In this document: one piece after another, positions 1-12,754 of the stretch
How positions within the stretch are numbered: position 1 is the first letter of the stretch
Layout: every line of letters begins with the position of its first letter
From: Gordionus sp. m RMFG-2023
Taxonomy: Eukaryota > Nematomorpha > Gordioida > Chordodea > Parachordodidae
Direction of reading: 5' to 3'
DNA: 64,000 nucleotides
NCBI RefSeq assembly: GCF_954871325.1
Contig: NC_088777.1
Coordinates: forward strand, 29,985,366-30,049,365
Translations under genes and position numbers: made by a program
The notes under the pieces: generated by a model
Database searches by the model: none
What the model saw: only the letters and a program-made list of their open reading frames with translations
Told to the model about the DNA's origin: nothing

Positions 1-905
1 TATTTAATTTAATTTAGTTTTTTAAAAAAAAAGTTTAGTTTTTGAAAATTTTCATATTTTATAAACAACATCAGAGTGAACCTATTTTTACTATTGCTAG
101 CTTTTTCTTTTAAAATTTATATGTTCAAATTCAAATCAAATTTATCAACAAGCTTATTTACATGTATATAGTGATCTTCTTTCAAGTATTTTATTATTAT
201 ATATATTATTTTACAATGAAAATGTAATTCTTCGCATTAAATTATAAATTTTAGTATTTACAAATGTCATTGAAAGTTTTTACTTTTTATTATTTGTAAT
301 AAATGCTTTAATGTAATGTATGAGTAGTGAAGGAGTAGAATTTATAATATTATATTAATATATAATAAGTATTTCTTTATTAACAATTAAACTCAAAGAT
401 CTAAAGTACTATTAGACCCAACAAAATACAACAACCAATGATAAATAATAAATCAATGGAAATATGGTAAAACATAAATTTAAATATGTTTTATTTTCAT
501 TTATCTTTATTATTTATACTAATCATTTTCACTCAAATTATAATGATTCGAAATTAATATAACTCATTGTTTAAATTTTCTCATATTTACCAATAAATCT
601 AACATACTCAATATAATTTTCATAAATAAAGTTGCATATTTGGATTATATATATATTTTAAAATATAGTTAACAAATATTTTAAAAATTTCAAACATTAC
701 TCATATAATTTAAAATCTTGTTTTATTAATTTTGGTTTATACCTTTTTATTAATCAGGCTAAGGAAAATCACATGATATATTTTTCTAATATATTATTTA
801 AATTTTAAACAAATGGTCTTAATTTTTTTACTATAATCTTTGGTTTAAATAATTTTAGCAAAATGCTTAATTCATTCATTCATTCATTCTTTATTTATTA
901 AATAA
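1..905. other. AT-rich sequence, no gene seen
   Basis: No coding frame or recognisable element is visible. A short tetranucleotide run of TTCA units lies at 871-889, just before the first hAT reading frame. Confidence 0.6.
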
Positions 906-2734
906 ATGATTTTAAGCGACCTTGAAGAGGAAAATCATACACAAAGCAGTGGAGAAGGAGATAATAATGTTAATAATAATAATGAAATAATTGAGATGGA
1001 CATGATTTCACAATCAGAGATGATAACTAAAATAAGAAAGAAAGACATTGATATTGAATTTAAAGCTCAAGAAAACAGAAAAAGCAAGATATGGGATAAT
1101 TTCTTAACAATTTATTATAAAGGTACCTTACAAAATTTTGTAAAATGTACAAGTTGCCAAAACGTGATGTCATATAAATGTAAAACAGGTACTGCCAGTT
1201 TATTAAGACATAAATGTGTCATAAAAAATACAAAAAAACATTCTGATCAGACAATATATAATATGTTTAAAAGACAAATGTCAGATAAATCAAAAGCAGT
1301 TTTACAAAAAAATCAGTTATATTTTATATGTAAAGATCTACGACCTTTAAATGCTACAGAAAGTGAAGGATTTTATAAGCTTGGCCAAGAGTTAATTAAT
1401 GTTGGTGTTACATATGGACAACAAAATATAAAAGATATACTTGTTAGTCGAAAAACTCTTATGAATACAGTAGCTCCAAAAATATATGAAGAAATTAAAA
1501 TTAAGATAAAAAGCTTGATCAAAAACAATTACTTGTCCATAACCACCGACTTTTGGACAGATGAGTATAAAAATCGTAGTTTTTTAACTATTACTGGACA
1601 TGTTATCAATAAGGATTTTGAATTAAAATCATTTGTTTTGGCTACAAGGGTAATGGATGAAAAAAAACAGGAGTCAATATCAAAATTATAGTAAATTCAA
1701 TTTTGGAAGAATACACAGACATAGAAAATTATTTAAGTAAATGTATAGTGGTAACTGATAACGGGGCAAACCTAATATGTGCATTTAAAGATGATGAAAG
1801 GCTACCCTGCATATGCCATATATTAAACAACATTATGCATTACATTTTTGATAATTGTTTACATGAAATATCTGTAAATATAAATGGTGTGAAAAAAATA
1901 GTACAGTATTTCAAACAATCAACAGCTAACAGCAAACTAGGCTACACTCTTAAACAAGATGTGATAACTAGATGGAACCCTGTATATATCATGATGTTTC
2001 TTAAAATCATATTCCGAAATTCAGGTGTACTTGCTTAGCAAGCAAGAATTAAATCGACTAGCCACCGTTGATATTACCATCTTACGGCAGTTAGAATTTT
2101 TTTTACCAATATTTAAAGTGCCGATTCTCATCCCACAATAAATGAAGTTTATCTGTGGAGACAAAAATTATTACAGTTTTGTCAACCCTCTGAAGGGGAT
2201 ACAACAATAATAGAAGCCTTAAAAATCAGGACTGGATGTCTTTTAAAAGAAAGATTCATCATGCAGCCCCTACATAAAGTAGGCTTAATTTTGGATCCCA
2301 ATTTCAAAAGCCTTAAGTTTTTATCAGAAGAAGAAAAAAACGATATATATAAAACTACCATAAAAATGCTAAATGTCATAAAATATGATATGAATAAGTC
2401 AATGCCAAAGCCAACTATTAGCTGTCATAATTCTTCCTACACTCACAAGAAACCTAATATTCTAAATGAAACATTTAGAGAATTTCTAGATGATACTGAT
2501 GAACCCTCACCATCTATCAAAGAAAGCTGCGAGGATGAACTTAAAAGATTCATCGCTCAGAAGACAAATAATAATGATAGTATTTTGAAGTTTTGGAAGC
2601 ATAAAAATTCGTTTCCTTTCGTGAAAAAATTAGCGAGTAAAATTTTATCCGCCACTGCAAGTTTGGCATCTAGTGAAAGATTGTTTTCTGTAGCCAATCG
2701 CTTGTTGGAGGAAAGGCGTACTCAATTAAAATAA
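906..2734 (+). pseudogene. hAT transposase with BED-type zinc finger, broken
   Basis: This is a DNA-transposon transposase that once cut and pasted its own element. Three frame segments follow one another (906-1690, about 1690-2120, about 2120-2734), so at least two frameshifts are present. The order is that of hAT: a BED finger (CTSCQNVMSYKC then SLLRHKC), the first catalytic-domain block TTDFWTDEYKNRSFLTITGH, the second acidic block VVTDNGANL followed by CICH, the TRWNP motif, and the C-terminal dimerisation block ASLASSERLFSVANRLLEER. The final frame ends KAxK-like at TQLK and stop, so the C-terminus looks complete. The length (about 600 codons in total) fits a full hAT protein. I could not find matching inverted repeats or an 8-bp target duplication around it. 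It is a decayed autonomous copy or fragment, with no host role suggested. Confidence 0.85.
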
Positions 2735-2870
2735 AAAAACATGGATATTATTCTTTTTTTAAAAAATTTCGATTTATAAATTGTATTTATTTTTTGTTAT
2801 GGAATTATAGAAATAAATAGAATAAATTCAAAAAAGTGTATATTATAGGTTACCAATTTTGAAAAATTTA

Positions 2871-3048
2871 AAAACACCGTGAATTTTCGGGCGTGACGTG
2901 CGTGAATCAAAATATTGCCTTTCGTGAGCGGGCGGGTCGGGTCAAAAATTTTTTAGTGATAAGCGTGAGTGGGCGTGAATTTTTTTTATTCATCTTATCT
3001 TATCTTATCTAGCACGTTGGTCATAGACCTGCCCAAAGTGAGCGGACG
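2871..3048. repeat. G-rich subterminal-type repeats
   Basis: The motif GCGTGAAT or GCGTGA(G/C) recurs about six times in a region rich in G, followed by a TATCT-type run (ATCTT units at 2991-3010) and the phrase CCTGCCCAAAGTGAGCGG. Such short repeated GC-rich words are typical of subterminal transposase-binding regions of hAT elements. Whether this is the 3' end of the preceding hAT or the end of another element is not clear. Confidence 0.4.
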
Positions 3049-3050
3049 TG

Positions 3051-3080
3051 AATTATATGAAGGCCTACCTTCATATAATT
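3051..3080. repeat. 30-bp near-perfect hairpin
   Basis: Thirteen-base arms AATTATATGAAGG and CCTTCATATAATT are perfect inverted copies around a four-base CCTA loop. Confidence 0.8.
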
Positions 3081-3545
3081 ATGCCGGTTTTTTTCCTCGA
3101 GGATACCAACAAACCTCTTACCCAGGAGTATTTAAGTGAGAGTGGAACTTTCCTAACCATTTTTGTAAAATAATTAGATTTAGTGAGGAAAGTAAAGGGG
3201 GATCAAAGAAAAGAAATAGTAATGGAATAATTGTTATTTATTTTCTCTATTTTCAAGTACCAAATACAACAGTCTCTTTTAATTAAATTAATTTATTCTT
3301 TACAATTAGCCACGAAGATTAATTACATTGCCTAAATTTAGCTCTGAAGATTGAAAAAATTGTGAGTTAAAAAATTTATTTCTTATGAGGTTTAGTTTCC
3401 TTTCCTATTTTATTATCCGTGTTTAATATATTAATGTTTTCTTTCCTGTTTTTTATCTGTGCTTAATTATTTATTTACCCTTAAAGGAATGTTAATAGCT
3501 CATAATTATGATATTTGAATAATATTATTTAATTTATTACCCTAC
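3081..3545. other. AT-rich spacer, nothing recognised
   Basis: No coding frame or repeat family is recognised between the hairpin and the LINE fragment. Confidence 0.5.
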
Positions 3546-4545
3546 TCAGCAGTTATTGGACATATGCTCATAAATTAGACTGAGAATGAATTTGAAAATT
3601 TTTCTGTCGGTCGACGCTCTCTCTAAGAAAACCCAGGATAGGTCGAGTTCTTCTAAGGATTTTGTTATTTTTCCGTACCAGCTGTTTTTGTACGACAGGA
3701 AAGGCTTATGAAACTTTTCCTCCGGAATATTTACTAATGTTTGGTAAATTAAGTTGTTCGATTTATATCGTAGAATATGGCCCATCAGTTCTATTTTTTT
3801 ATATTGTATCATTTTATAGACGGAGAGCAGATCGCATCTCGTCCATAGGGAGTAGTTTGATGTGTTTCTAGGGTAATAGGTATTTGTTATATATCGAAGG
3901 CATTTATTTAAATGTTTGGGTCTTTCTGTTCCCTATTTGGGAATCCTTCCAGGTTTCAATACCATAATATAAGGAAGGTATTATAAGAGTTTTAAAAAGT
4001 CTTATTTTTAGCGGAATTGATATCTGTCGGGAGGTCCATATTTTTGAGAGCATTCTCTATTTGGTTCTTGTTTTATTTATTTTTAAGCATTGATCTTGCT
4101 TTGTACTTCCCTTCCTATCTATTGTAACGCCTAGATATTTTAATTGGGATACTACCATTATTATTTGACCGTTTAATGTAAGATTTGTCTGCGAGGAAGT
4201 ATTTAATGAAGTTAGCATTTTCGTTTTCCTTATATTTAATTTTAACCCAAATAGACCAGCCTCTATTATTATTAAATCAATGATATGTTGTAGGTCTAAC
4301 TCTGATATACCTATCAGACATAGATCATCGGCGAAGGCTAAAATATTTATTTCACCTTTGTCCCATCTGTCAGTATAGAATGTTTTTATTTTGATCAATA
4401 TACAATTTATAATGAGGTTGAACAAAATGGGAGATAATACGCACCCTTGTTTAAAACCTATTTTGACTGGACTAATTAGGCAAAAACAGTTCCCATCACC
4501 ACAATATGATCGGTTGTGAAAATCTCTTTTAATATACCACATTTT
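3546..4545 (-). pseudogene. LINE reverse transcriptase fragment (palm to C-terminal part)
   Basis: Read on the minus strand, the segment 4542-4057 carries the reverse-transcriptase palm: FKQGCVLSPILFNLIINCIL, the catalytic box NILAFADDLCLIG (FADD form of YXDD), then GLKLNIRKTKMLTS and the QLKYLGVTIDRKGS block. Homology continues through about 4056-3813 in other frames (a block ending SLYYGIETWK). It ends at 3812-3546 with the usual post-RT motif KIELMGHILRY. The piece lacks the endonuclease and N-terminal RT domains, so it is a fragment, and there are at least two frame changes. The motif pattern is that of RTE/craniofacial-development-protein-2-like or jockey-like non-LTR elements; the clade is not certain. 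No poly-A tail or target duplication was recognised. Confidence 0.85.
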
Positions 4546-5318
4546 ATCTTGGGATAACGTACAATTACTTTGAAATTGAACCGTTTAGAGTGATATACAA
4601 CCCAGTTCCTTGTTGTGGGCAGAAAAAGTTCACCAATTTTCTTTGGTATAATTGCTTCACAATAATATCGTCATCTAAATTTGATAATTAAATAATAATA
4701 TATTTTAAAAAGATATTACTACCCTGATCTTGTACACCTAATATCCTTCCTCTCTCATTATACTTTTAAAAGCTATTATTGGATCTTCACCAAATGTATC
4801 TGTATCCAAAAAAATATATTAAATAATTTTATATATTATACGCTTTCTCTTGACACAGTTTATTTTAGTATCCTCCTTTCTAATTTCTACCCTAGAATTT
4901 TGGATTTATCAAAAATAAAATTTTTCCAATTTTTAAAAATAAAACTTTCTCCTGAAACTTTTATTCCACAGGACATTTCTTCAAATAGTGCTTCTTCTAA
5001 TGGAAATATAATAATTAAAAATATATTTTCCTTTTTCCAAATGCATTTGTTTACCTTCTGTCTCTCCAACTATAGTTTTAAGAAGCCTACAAACTTAATT
5101 ATTTGTTCAATATTATTTTATGAATTAACTGAATATATTACCTTGATCTTAAACACCCTCTATAGTTTCACAATGTCAATTTTTTTGATTGTATCTTTAC
5201 CATTAAAAAAAGTTATATTCATATATTTAAAAAATATTACCTTTGTTCCCCTCTATATAGTGCTTTAAATTACTTATATTAGCCTTAATATGTAAATTTT
5301 TTCTTGTTGAAGAGGATA
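4546..5318. other. AT-rich sequence, nothing recognised
   Basis: Open frames here are short and low-complexity with no recognisable motif. I treat them as chance. Confidence 0.5.
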
Positions 5319-8300
5319 GATAAATAAACCAAAAATGAAAATTTTTCAAATAATATTACTACCAAATTTGGTCAATCGAATATTTAGCAAGTGGTCGGTT
5401 TTGAGCTCAGCATTCGATCAAATCATAATATTTTCAAATTATTTTTTGGTATTTAACTTAACACGGTAATGTATATATAATCTAAAAATAAAATACTTTC
5501 CATGGATAATGCCAGCAATGCAGTATTTAGTCATTGGCCTGATTTCAAATTGGTTATCGGTCAAATAACGATATTTTAAATATTTTTTGGGATTATGTTT
5601 TACACGTATTTATAGATATATGACCAAAAATGAACATTTTCTTTGGTCGATCGAATATTTAATAAGTGGTTGCTTTTGAGCTCAGCATTCGGTCAAATCA
5701 TAATATTTTCAAAATACTTTTTAGAATAATGCTTAACACGTTAATCACGTATAAACCAATAATGAAGAATTTTTCATGGATAACGCAAGCAATGCAGTAT
5801 TTGGCTTCAAATCGGTTATCGGTCAAACCGCTAATTTTAAAAATATTTTATGGCTTTACACGTATTTATAGATAAATTAACCAAAAATGAAAAATTTTAA
5901 AATAATATTACTACAATATTTAGTCAATCGAATATTTAGTAAGTGGTCGATTATGAGTTAGGAATTCCGTCAAATCATAATATTAAATTATTTTTTCCGA
6001 TAATGCTTAACACGTTAATCACGTATAAACCAATAATGAAGAATTTTTCATGGATAACGCAAGCAATGAAGTATTTGGTTTCAAATCGGTTATCGGTCAA
6101 ACCGCTAATTTTAAAAATATTTTATGGCTTTACACTAATTTATAGATAAATTAACCAAAAATGAAAAATTTTAAAATAATATTACTACAATATTTAGTCA
6201 ATCGAATATTTAGTAAGTGGTCGATTATGAGTTAGGAATTTCGTCAAATCATAATATTAAATTATTTTTTGCGATAATGCTTAACACGTTAATGTACATT
6301 TATAAACTAATAATGAAGAATTTTCCATGGATAACGCAAGCAATGCAGTATTTCGGTTTCAAATCGGTTTTCGGTCATATCGCTAAATTTTAAAAATATT
6401 TTATGGTTTTACACGTATTTATAGATAAATTAACCAAAAATGAAAAATTTTAAAATAATGTTACTACAAAATTTAGTCAATCGAATATTTAGTAAGTGGT
6501 CGGTTTTGAGCTCGGCATTCCGTCAAATCAAAATATTATCAAATTTATTTTTGGGATAATGCTTAACACGTTAATGTACACGTATAAACCAATAATGAAG
6601 AATTTTCCATGGATAACGCCAGCAATGCAGTATTTCGATTTCAAATCGGTTTCCGGTCATATCGCTAAATTTTTAAAATATTTTATTGTTTTACACGTAT
6701 TTATAGATAAATAAACCAAAAATGAACACTTTTCAAATAATATTACTACAAAATTTAGTCAATCGAATATTTAGTAAATGGTCGGTTTTGAGCTCGGCAT
6801 TCCGCCAAATCATAATATTTTCAAATTATAATTTGCGATAATGCTTAACACGTTAATATACACTTATAAACCAATAATGAAGAATTTTCCATTAATAACG
6901 CCAGCAATGCAGTATTTAGATTTCAAATCGGTTTTCGGTCATATCGCTAAATTTTAAAAATATTTTATGGTTTTACACGTATTTATAGATAAATAAACCA
7001 AAAATGAACATTTTTCAATTAATATTACTACCAAATTTGGTCAAACGAATATTTAGTAAGTGATCGACTTTGAGCTCGGCATTCGATCAAATCATAATAT
7101 TTTCAAATTATTCTTTGGGATATAACTTAACACGGTAATGTATATATAATATAAAAATAAAAAATTTTTCATGGATAATGCCAGCAATGCAGTATTTAGT
7201 CATTGTCCTGGTTTCAAATTGGTTATCGGTCAAATAACGATATTTTTAAAATATTTTTTGGGATAATGTTATACACGAATTTATAGATATATAACCAATA
7301 ATGAACATTTTCTTTTGGTCGATCGAATATTTAATAAGTAGTCGGTTTTGAGCTCAGCATTCGGTCAAATCATAGTATTTTCAAAATATTTTTTAGAATA
7401 ATGCTTAACACGTTAATGTACACGTATTAACCAAAAATGAAGAATTTTCCATGGATAACGCAAGCAATGCAGTATTTCGGTTTCAAATCGGTTATAGGTC
7501 AAATCGCTAAATTTCAAAATGGTTTTACACGTATTTATAGATAAATAAACCAAAAATGAACACTTTTCAAATAATATTACTACAAAATTTAGTCAATCGA
7601 ATATTTAGTAAGTGGTCGGTTTTGAGCTAGGAATTCCGTCAAATCATAATATTTTAAAATTATTTTTTGCGATAATGCTTAACACGTTAATGTACATTTT
7701 TAAACTAATAATGAAGAATTTCCAATGGATAACGCAAGCAATGCAGTATTTCGGTTTCAAATCGGTTATCGGTCAAATCGCTAAATTTTAAAAATATTTT
7801 ATGGTTTTACAGGTATTTATAGATAATTTAACCAAAAATGAACATTTTTCAAATAATATTTCTACCAATTTGGTCAATCGAATATTTATTAAGAGGTCGG
7901 TTTTGAGCTCGGTATTAGTTAAAATCATAATATCTTCAAATTATTTTTTGAGATAATGCTTAACACGTTAATGTACACTTATAAACCAATAATGAAGAAT
8001 TTTCCATTAATAACGCCAGCAATGCAGTATTTCGATTTCAAATCGGTTATCGGTCAAATCGCTAAATTTTAAAATTTTATTTTGGTGTGACGTTTTTATA
8101 GATAAATTAACCAAAAATGGAAATTTTTAAAATAATATTACTACCAAATTTAATCAATCGAATATTTAGTAAGTGGTCGGTTTTGAGCTCGGCATTCCGG
8201 CAAATCAAAATATTATCAAATTTCTTTTTGGGATAATGTTTAACACGTTAATGTACACGTATAAACCAATAATGAAGAATTTTCCATAGATAACGCCAGC

Positions 8301-8422
8301 AATGCAGCATTTCGATTTCAAATCGATTATCGGTAATCGCTAAATTTTAAAAATATTTTATGGTTTTACACGTATTTATATATAAATAAACCAAAAATGA
8401 ACATTTTTCAAATAATATTACT

Positions 8423-10927
8423 CAGTGACCCCTACACATTTTGAGCGATAGAAGCAGAATACCCCCCTAAAGTACCCCCCCCCCCCCCCCCATTGTAAAT
8501 TATTTTTTGACACCAATAAATTTCAAAAATAATTTTTATTGCATCAATATTTATTATAATATAAATATAATGTAAATAAAAATATTATTTTTAAATGAAT
8601 AATTTAGATAAATTAGGGGAAGAGAAAGCAAAAGAATTTATAATTTCATCAATATTTAATTGTTTAAATAAATTATTTTCCATTGATAAAATGGTTAAAT
8701 TATTAAGAAATGGATCTTTCATGACACTACGAAGTCTTGTTTTAATTAGTTTAATTTTACTCATGACCCTTTCGGCAGTACATGATGTAGTAGGAATAGT
8801 TAATAAATATTTATATAAAATTGTTAAATTTGGGAAAGCAGAAAAATTTATAAGCAGACGATAAGGTAAAATAAATGAATAGTTTCTCCAGTCTGAATCA
8901 TTCATCTCAGAATTATTATCATCATCAGAAGAAGCTAAATAATGTATTAGTAAAAATATTTTAATTAAATAAATTTACAATTCTCAGAATCTGACAAATC
9001 TTCTTTAACCTCTAGGTCACGAGTAATAATTACGTCCCCCGTTTTAGCCATTTTATAAATATTTCTAAACATCAACATTTCCTCAAAAACTTGACTTGTA
9101 TTTAATTGATAAAATTCACAGATATCCTTGATATCATCTTTAACAATTGCCTTTTTCGCCATTCCCTTTGGGAAAATGATGTTTGACTCAAAAATTTTAT
9201 CGATTCATCGTTAAATCTTTCACTAAACTGCATAATAATTAAATCAAGTGCAGCATAAAACACACTGATTTTAAAGCTAAAATAAAATATTATATTTAAT
9301 GATGAAAGTATATATATACCTCTCCTTTTTGGATTGTAATGTTTGAAGTCTTGAACTTTCAAAATCAAAAGGTAAATTTCTCTTCTTCATAAAATCTTGG
9401 GCCTTTGAAAAGACATCCAAAAATTCAGTGTTATTATCTATTTTAGGATTATAAAATAATAAAAGATAATAATTTAAATTATACTTCTCATATTAATCAG
9501 GCAATCTTTTGCCAATTGAATTTGATTTATTGCAAACCCTATATCCTTCGAAATGGTTTGCAATTTTGTACAAGCCAAGCTTGTTATCAATTATATTTTA
9601 TCCAAAACACATAGTGATAAAATAAAATCAAATTTTTCTATTCTATAGACTATAGCACTAGCCATAGTGAAAGTGGCAGGATCTTCAGAATCCTTTAAAT
9701 TTGCCAAAGCTGCCCTCAAAGCATCATAAAGTAGGAAAAAATTTACTATCGCCTTATATGATGTTAGCCAGCTTCTATAAATATAAAATAAACATTATAT
9801 ATCGAAACAATTAAGATAATATTACCGAGTGGTATTCTTGATGCGTAAAAATCTATGTGATTTTGTCAGTAAATCACTCTGACATGTTTTGAGCACTTCA
9901 TATCTTTTAACACCATTAAAATATACGTAAATTTCGTCTAATATTCCCAAGACATTTCGCAGCTCTTTTACTGATTGGCATAATTGAACAACTATTAAAT
10001 TTAATCGATGACAATAGCACCAAATAAAAGCTACCTTTGGCGCCTCCGCTCTAATCAAAGCCTGCACTCCATTAATTCTTCCACTCATGTTTGAGGCGCC
10101 ATCATAGCTTTGCCCCACTAGGAATTCGAGGGGTAGATTCATGGAGCCAGGCTTGGATATTATATTCTTTTTAATATCGAGGCCCGTTGTATTTCCCGTA
10201 CAATAAATGTCTATCAGCCTTTCAACGGGCTTAGGTGTCTCGCTATTTTCAACATATCTCACTATCAAAGCTATTGCTTCTGATTTCGATACATCATATG
10301 TGCCATCAACTATAATTGAATAGCACCTGTTGAATTCAATCTCCTTTTGAATTTTTTTATAACCATATTTTTCATGGTTTCAATAAGAATATTTATGTTA
10401 TTATATGATAACAGATTTGAATATAATTTAGATTTTAATCCCTAAATTATTTTCTCACTTCTTATTTAATAAAAAAAATTATTTTGCTATTTGTCCAATT
10501 TTGAGAAATATTCTTAGGAGCCACTATTTCAAAGCTTTTCTTTATATCGTGAAAATTAAGCCCACCATGTCTTTTTCTAATATGATCTGTCCATTTATCA
10601 TCTCTTATATTATGATATGTACAATTTTTAATCAAGCATTTATATTTTTTTTGGTTAATATTTTTGGGCATATTTTGACAATGATCTAAAAATTATAAAT
10701 GATTATATATAAGATTTAATATTTAAATTTTTACTATTCCCTTTGATAAAATTTTAATTTTGCGCCAAATCTTGAAAGTGGAAAAATAATTTTATGATAA
10801 GAAATATCGGATAACAAACTAATTTGCTAAACATCGACCTAAATAAATAATTTTTAAAAAAAGTACCCCCATAGAAATTTATAGAAGCAGTTGCTTCGGA
10901 CCCCCCCCCCCGTTGTAGGGGTCACTG
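8423..10927 (-). mobile_element. hAT element of ZMYM1/DUF4371 type inserted in the satellite
   Basis: Both ends are exact. The terminal inverted repeat is CAGTGACCCCTACA at 8423 and its complement ending at 10927. The 8-bp target duplication ATATTACT lies at 8415-8422 and 10928-10935. The same word is present once in uninterrupted satellite units, which serve as empty sites. Long C runs lie 52 bp inside the left end (8475-8491) and 16 bp inside the right end (10901-10911), and both ends carry AGAAGCAG. The element is 2505 bp and holds a decayed transposase on the minus strand. A second partial copy lies at 48353-49165. Confidence 0.95.
8591..10671 (-). pseudogene. Transposase of the 8.4-10.9 kb hAT element, broken
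   Basis: Four minus-strand segments run in hAT order. Segment 10671-10462 is an N-terminal zinc-finger-like stretch (KCLIKNCTYHNIRDDKWTDH then IRKRHG). Segment about 10370-9822 carries the DUF4371 catalytic block, with VDGTYDVSKSEAIAL, GQSYDGASNMSG and WCYCHRLNLIVV. Segment 9368-8965 is a poorly matching middle part. Segment 8905-8591 is the hAT dimerisation region (TIPTTSCTAERVMSKIKLIK then LRSVMKDPFLNNLTILSMEN). Several frame changes or stops separate them, so it is not functional. The DUF4371 plus CYCHRLN combination is typical of the Tip100/ZMYM1-like hAT group rather than Ac-like elements. Confidence 0.85.
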
Positions 10928-11848
10928 ATATTACTACCAAATTTGTTTAAACGAATATTTAGTAAGTGATTGGGTTTGAGCTCGGCATTAGATCAAATCA
11001 TAATATTTTCAAATTATTTTTTGGGATTTAAAGTAATGTATATATAATCTAAAAATAGAAAATTTTCTATGGATAATGCCAGCAATGCAGCATTTAGTGA
11101 TGGCCTGGTTTCAAATTGGTTACCAGTCAAATAACGATATTTTAAAAATATTTTTTGAGATAATGTTTTACACGAATTTATAGATATACAACCAAAAATG
11201 AACATTTTCTTTTGGTCAATCGAATATTTAATAAGTGGTCGGTTTTGAGCTCAGCATTCGGTCAAATCATAATATTTTTAAAATATTTTTTAGAATAATG
11301 CTTAACACGTTAATGTACACGTATAAACCAATAATAAAGAATTTTCCATGTATAACGCAAGCAATGCAGTATTTCGGTTTCAAATCGGTTATCGGTCAAA
11401 TCGCTAAATTTTAAAACTTTTTTATGGTTTTACACGTATTTATAGATAAATAAATCAAAAATGAACATTTTTCAAATAATATTACTACCAAATTTGGTCA
11501 ATCGAATATTTAGTAAGTTGTCGGTTTTGAGCTCAGCACTCGGTCAAATCATAATATTTTCAAATTATTTTTTGGGATAATGCTTAACATGTTAATGTAC
11601 ACCTATAAACCAATAATGAAGAATTTTCTATGGATAACGCCAGCAATGGAGCATATCGATTTCAAATCGGTTTTCGGTCATATCGCTAAATTTTAAAAAT
11701 ATTTTATGGTTTTACACGTATTTATAGATAAATAAACCAAAAATGAACATTTTTCAAATAATATTACTACCAAATTTGATCAATCGAATATTTAGTAAGT
11801 GGTCGGTTTTGAGCTCGGCATTCGATCAAATCATAATATTCATACTGA

Positions 11849-12480
11849 TGTTTTATCTTGGTAAGCATAACACTATAGGGTGGCGGTGAGAATGGCCCAT
11901 GGTATTTGAGATGCTGGTGGAGAAGTATCAGCGTGTGATATGGTAGTTTTTTTATGGAGGAAATGCCCCAATGTGGTTTTGTGGCTCGTTGAGAAAAATT
12001 GACCAATGTGTTTGGGAAGCGGTTGAGTAAAATGGTTAATGTGTTTTGGGGACCGGTTGAAGAAAATGGCAAATATGTAGGATAAAGGGCAGTGGAGGTT
12101 CGTAAATACGAATACGGCATGAAGACCAAGTACGTAGAGGAATGGACCCGAGCCAACAATGATGGGGCCGGAGGTCAGCAGGAGTGTTAAAAATTTTATA
12201 AGGTCATGGTCACAATAGATGAGGAGGTGAACGTCCCAAAAAGGGAAGGAGGATGGTGGATTAATTTATGGCATGGTCGTGGGGATTGTAGAAGGTGGTG
12301 GAATATAATGAGTGGTGGTGTCGTGATTATCTGCATGTGTTGCCTGAAATGGTGAAGTGTTTTCCAGTGTGTCGGGGAACGGTGCTTTTCCTGCATGTAT
12401 TGCTTGAAATTGTGGAGTATTGAAAATGGAGGAGTCTTTTCAGCATGGGTCAAAAAGTGGGGAGATATTTTCAGCGGGAG
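11849..12480. repeat. G-rich degenerate minisatellite block
   Basis: Base composition changes sharply from AT-rich satellite to G-rich sequence. Imperfect tandem units of about 33-36 bp occur: three units each begin TTGAG/A(A/T)AAAAT and include AATGTGTTT and a GGGGACCGG-like word (about 11990-12080), and two units begin TGCATGT(G/A)TTGC (12331 and 12391). The long minus-strand frames here are proline-rich and low-complexity, as expected from translating such repeats, and I do not call them genes. Confidence 0.6.
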
Positions 12481-12754
12481 TTAAAGGAAATTTTTTTTGT
12501 GTAATAAAAAAAAAAAGAAGTAATTATTTTATAATCACGTTAACTCATAGAAAAAGACGAGAGAAGAACGGTAATTATGAAAACTAGTAGAAAGCCCATC
12601 AAAAATGACGGGGAATGAGATCTATATTCGTTTTTTACGATAGATATTATCTTTTATTTTAAAATCATATCCAATTTATATTCTTTTTAAACCCCCTCTC
12701 CTCATTCAGGTCAAGTGCAACCAATGCAACTTGTCCAGCCCATTAGGACTAAGA

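Larger units (their letters stand above)
5319..11848. repeat. Satellite array, about 14 units of 257-300 bp with higher-order pattern
   Basis: Unit starts, marked by CCAAAAATGA or a variant, fall near 5331, 5622, 5881, 6158, 6436, 6716, 7000, 7290, 7546, 7832, 8110, 8391, 11190, 11455 and 11741. The 8391 unit is split by a transposon. Every unit has two related halves, one with AATATTACTACCAAATTT and TCGGTTTTGAGCTC, the other with CCAATAATGAAGAATTTTCC and GCCAGCAATGCAG. Three unit types recur in fixed order. Type A carries AGTCATTGGCCTG-like sequence. Type C always follows it, with TTTCTTTGGTCGATCG and TAGAATAATGCTTAACACG. Type B follows. The order is A C B B B B, A C B B B, A(split) C B and a truncated B. 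The array stops abruptly at about 11840. Short open frames within it shift from unit to unit and are not genes. Confidence 0.9.

Noticed and set aside
4887-5268. Overlapping frames of 60 and 122 codons
   Set aside because: Low-complexity Phe/Ile/Leu-rich translation of AT-rich DNA with no motif.
5666-6714. Similar open frames of 68-72 codons recurring in the satellite array
   Set aside because: They recur with the repeat unit, shift frame between units and have no conserved protein features.
11767-12453. Two minus-strand proline-rich frames of 85-130 codons
   Set aside because: They translate a G-rich degenerate minisatellite, partly overlap the satellite end and have no recognisable domain.
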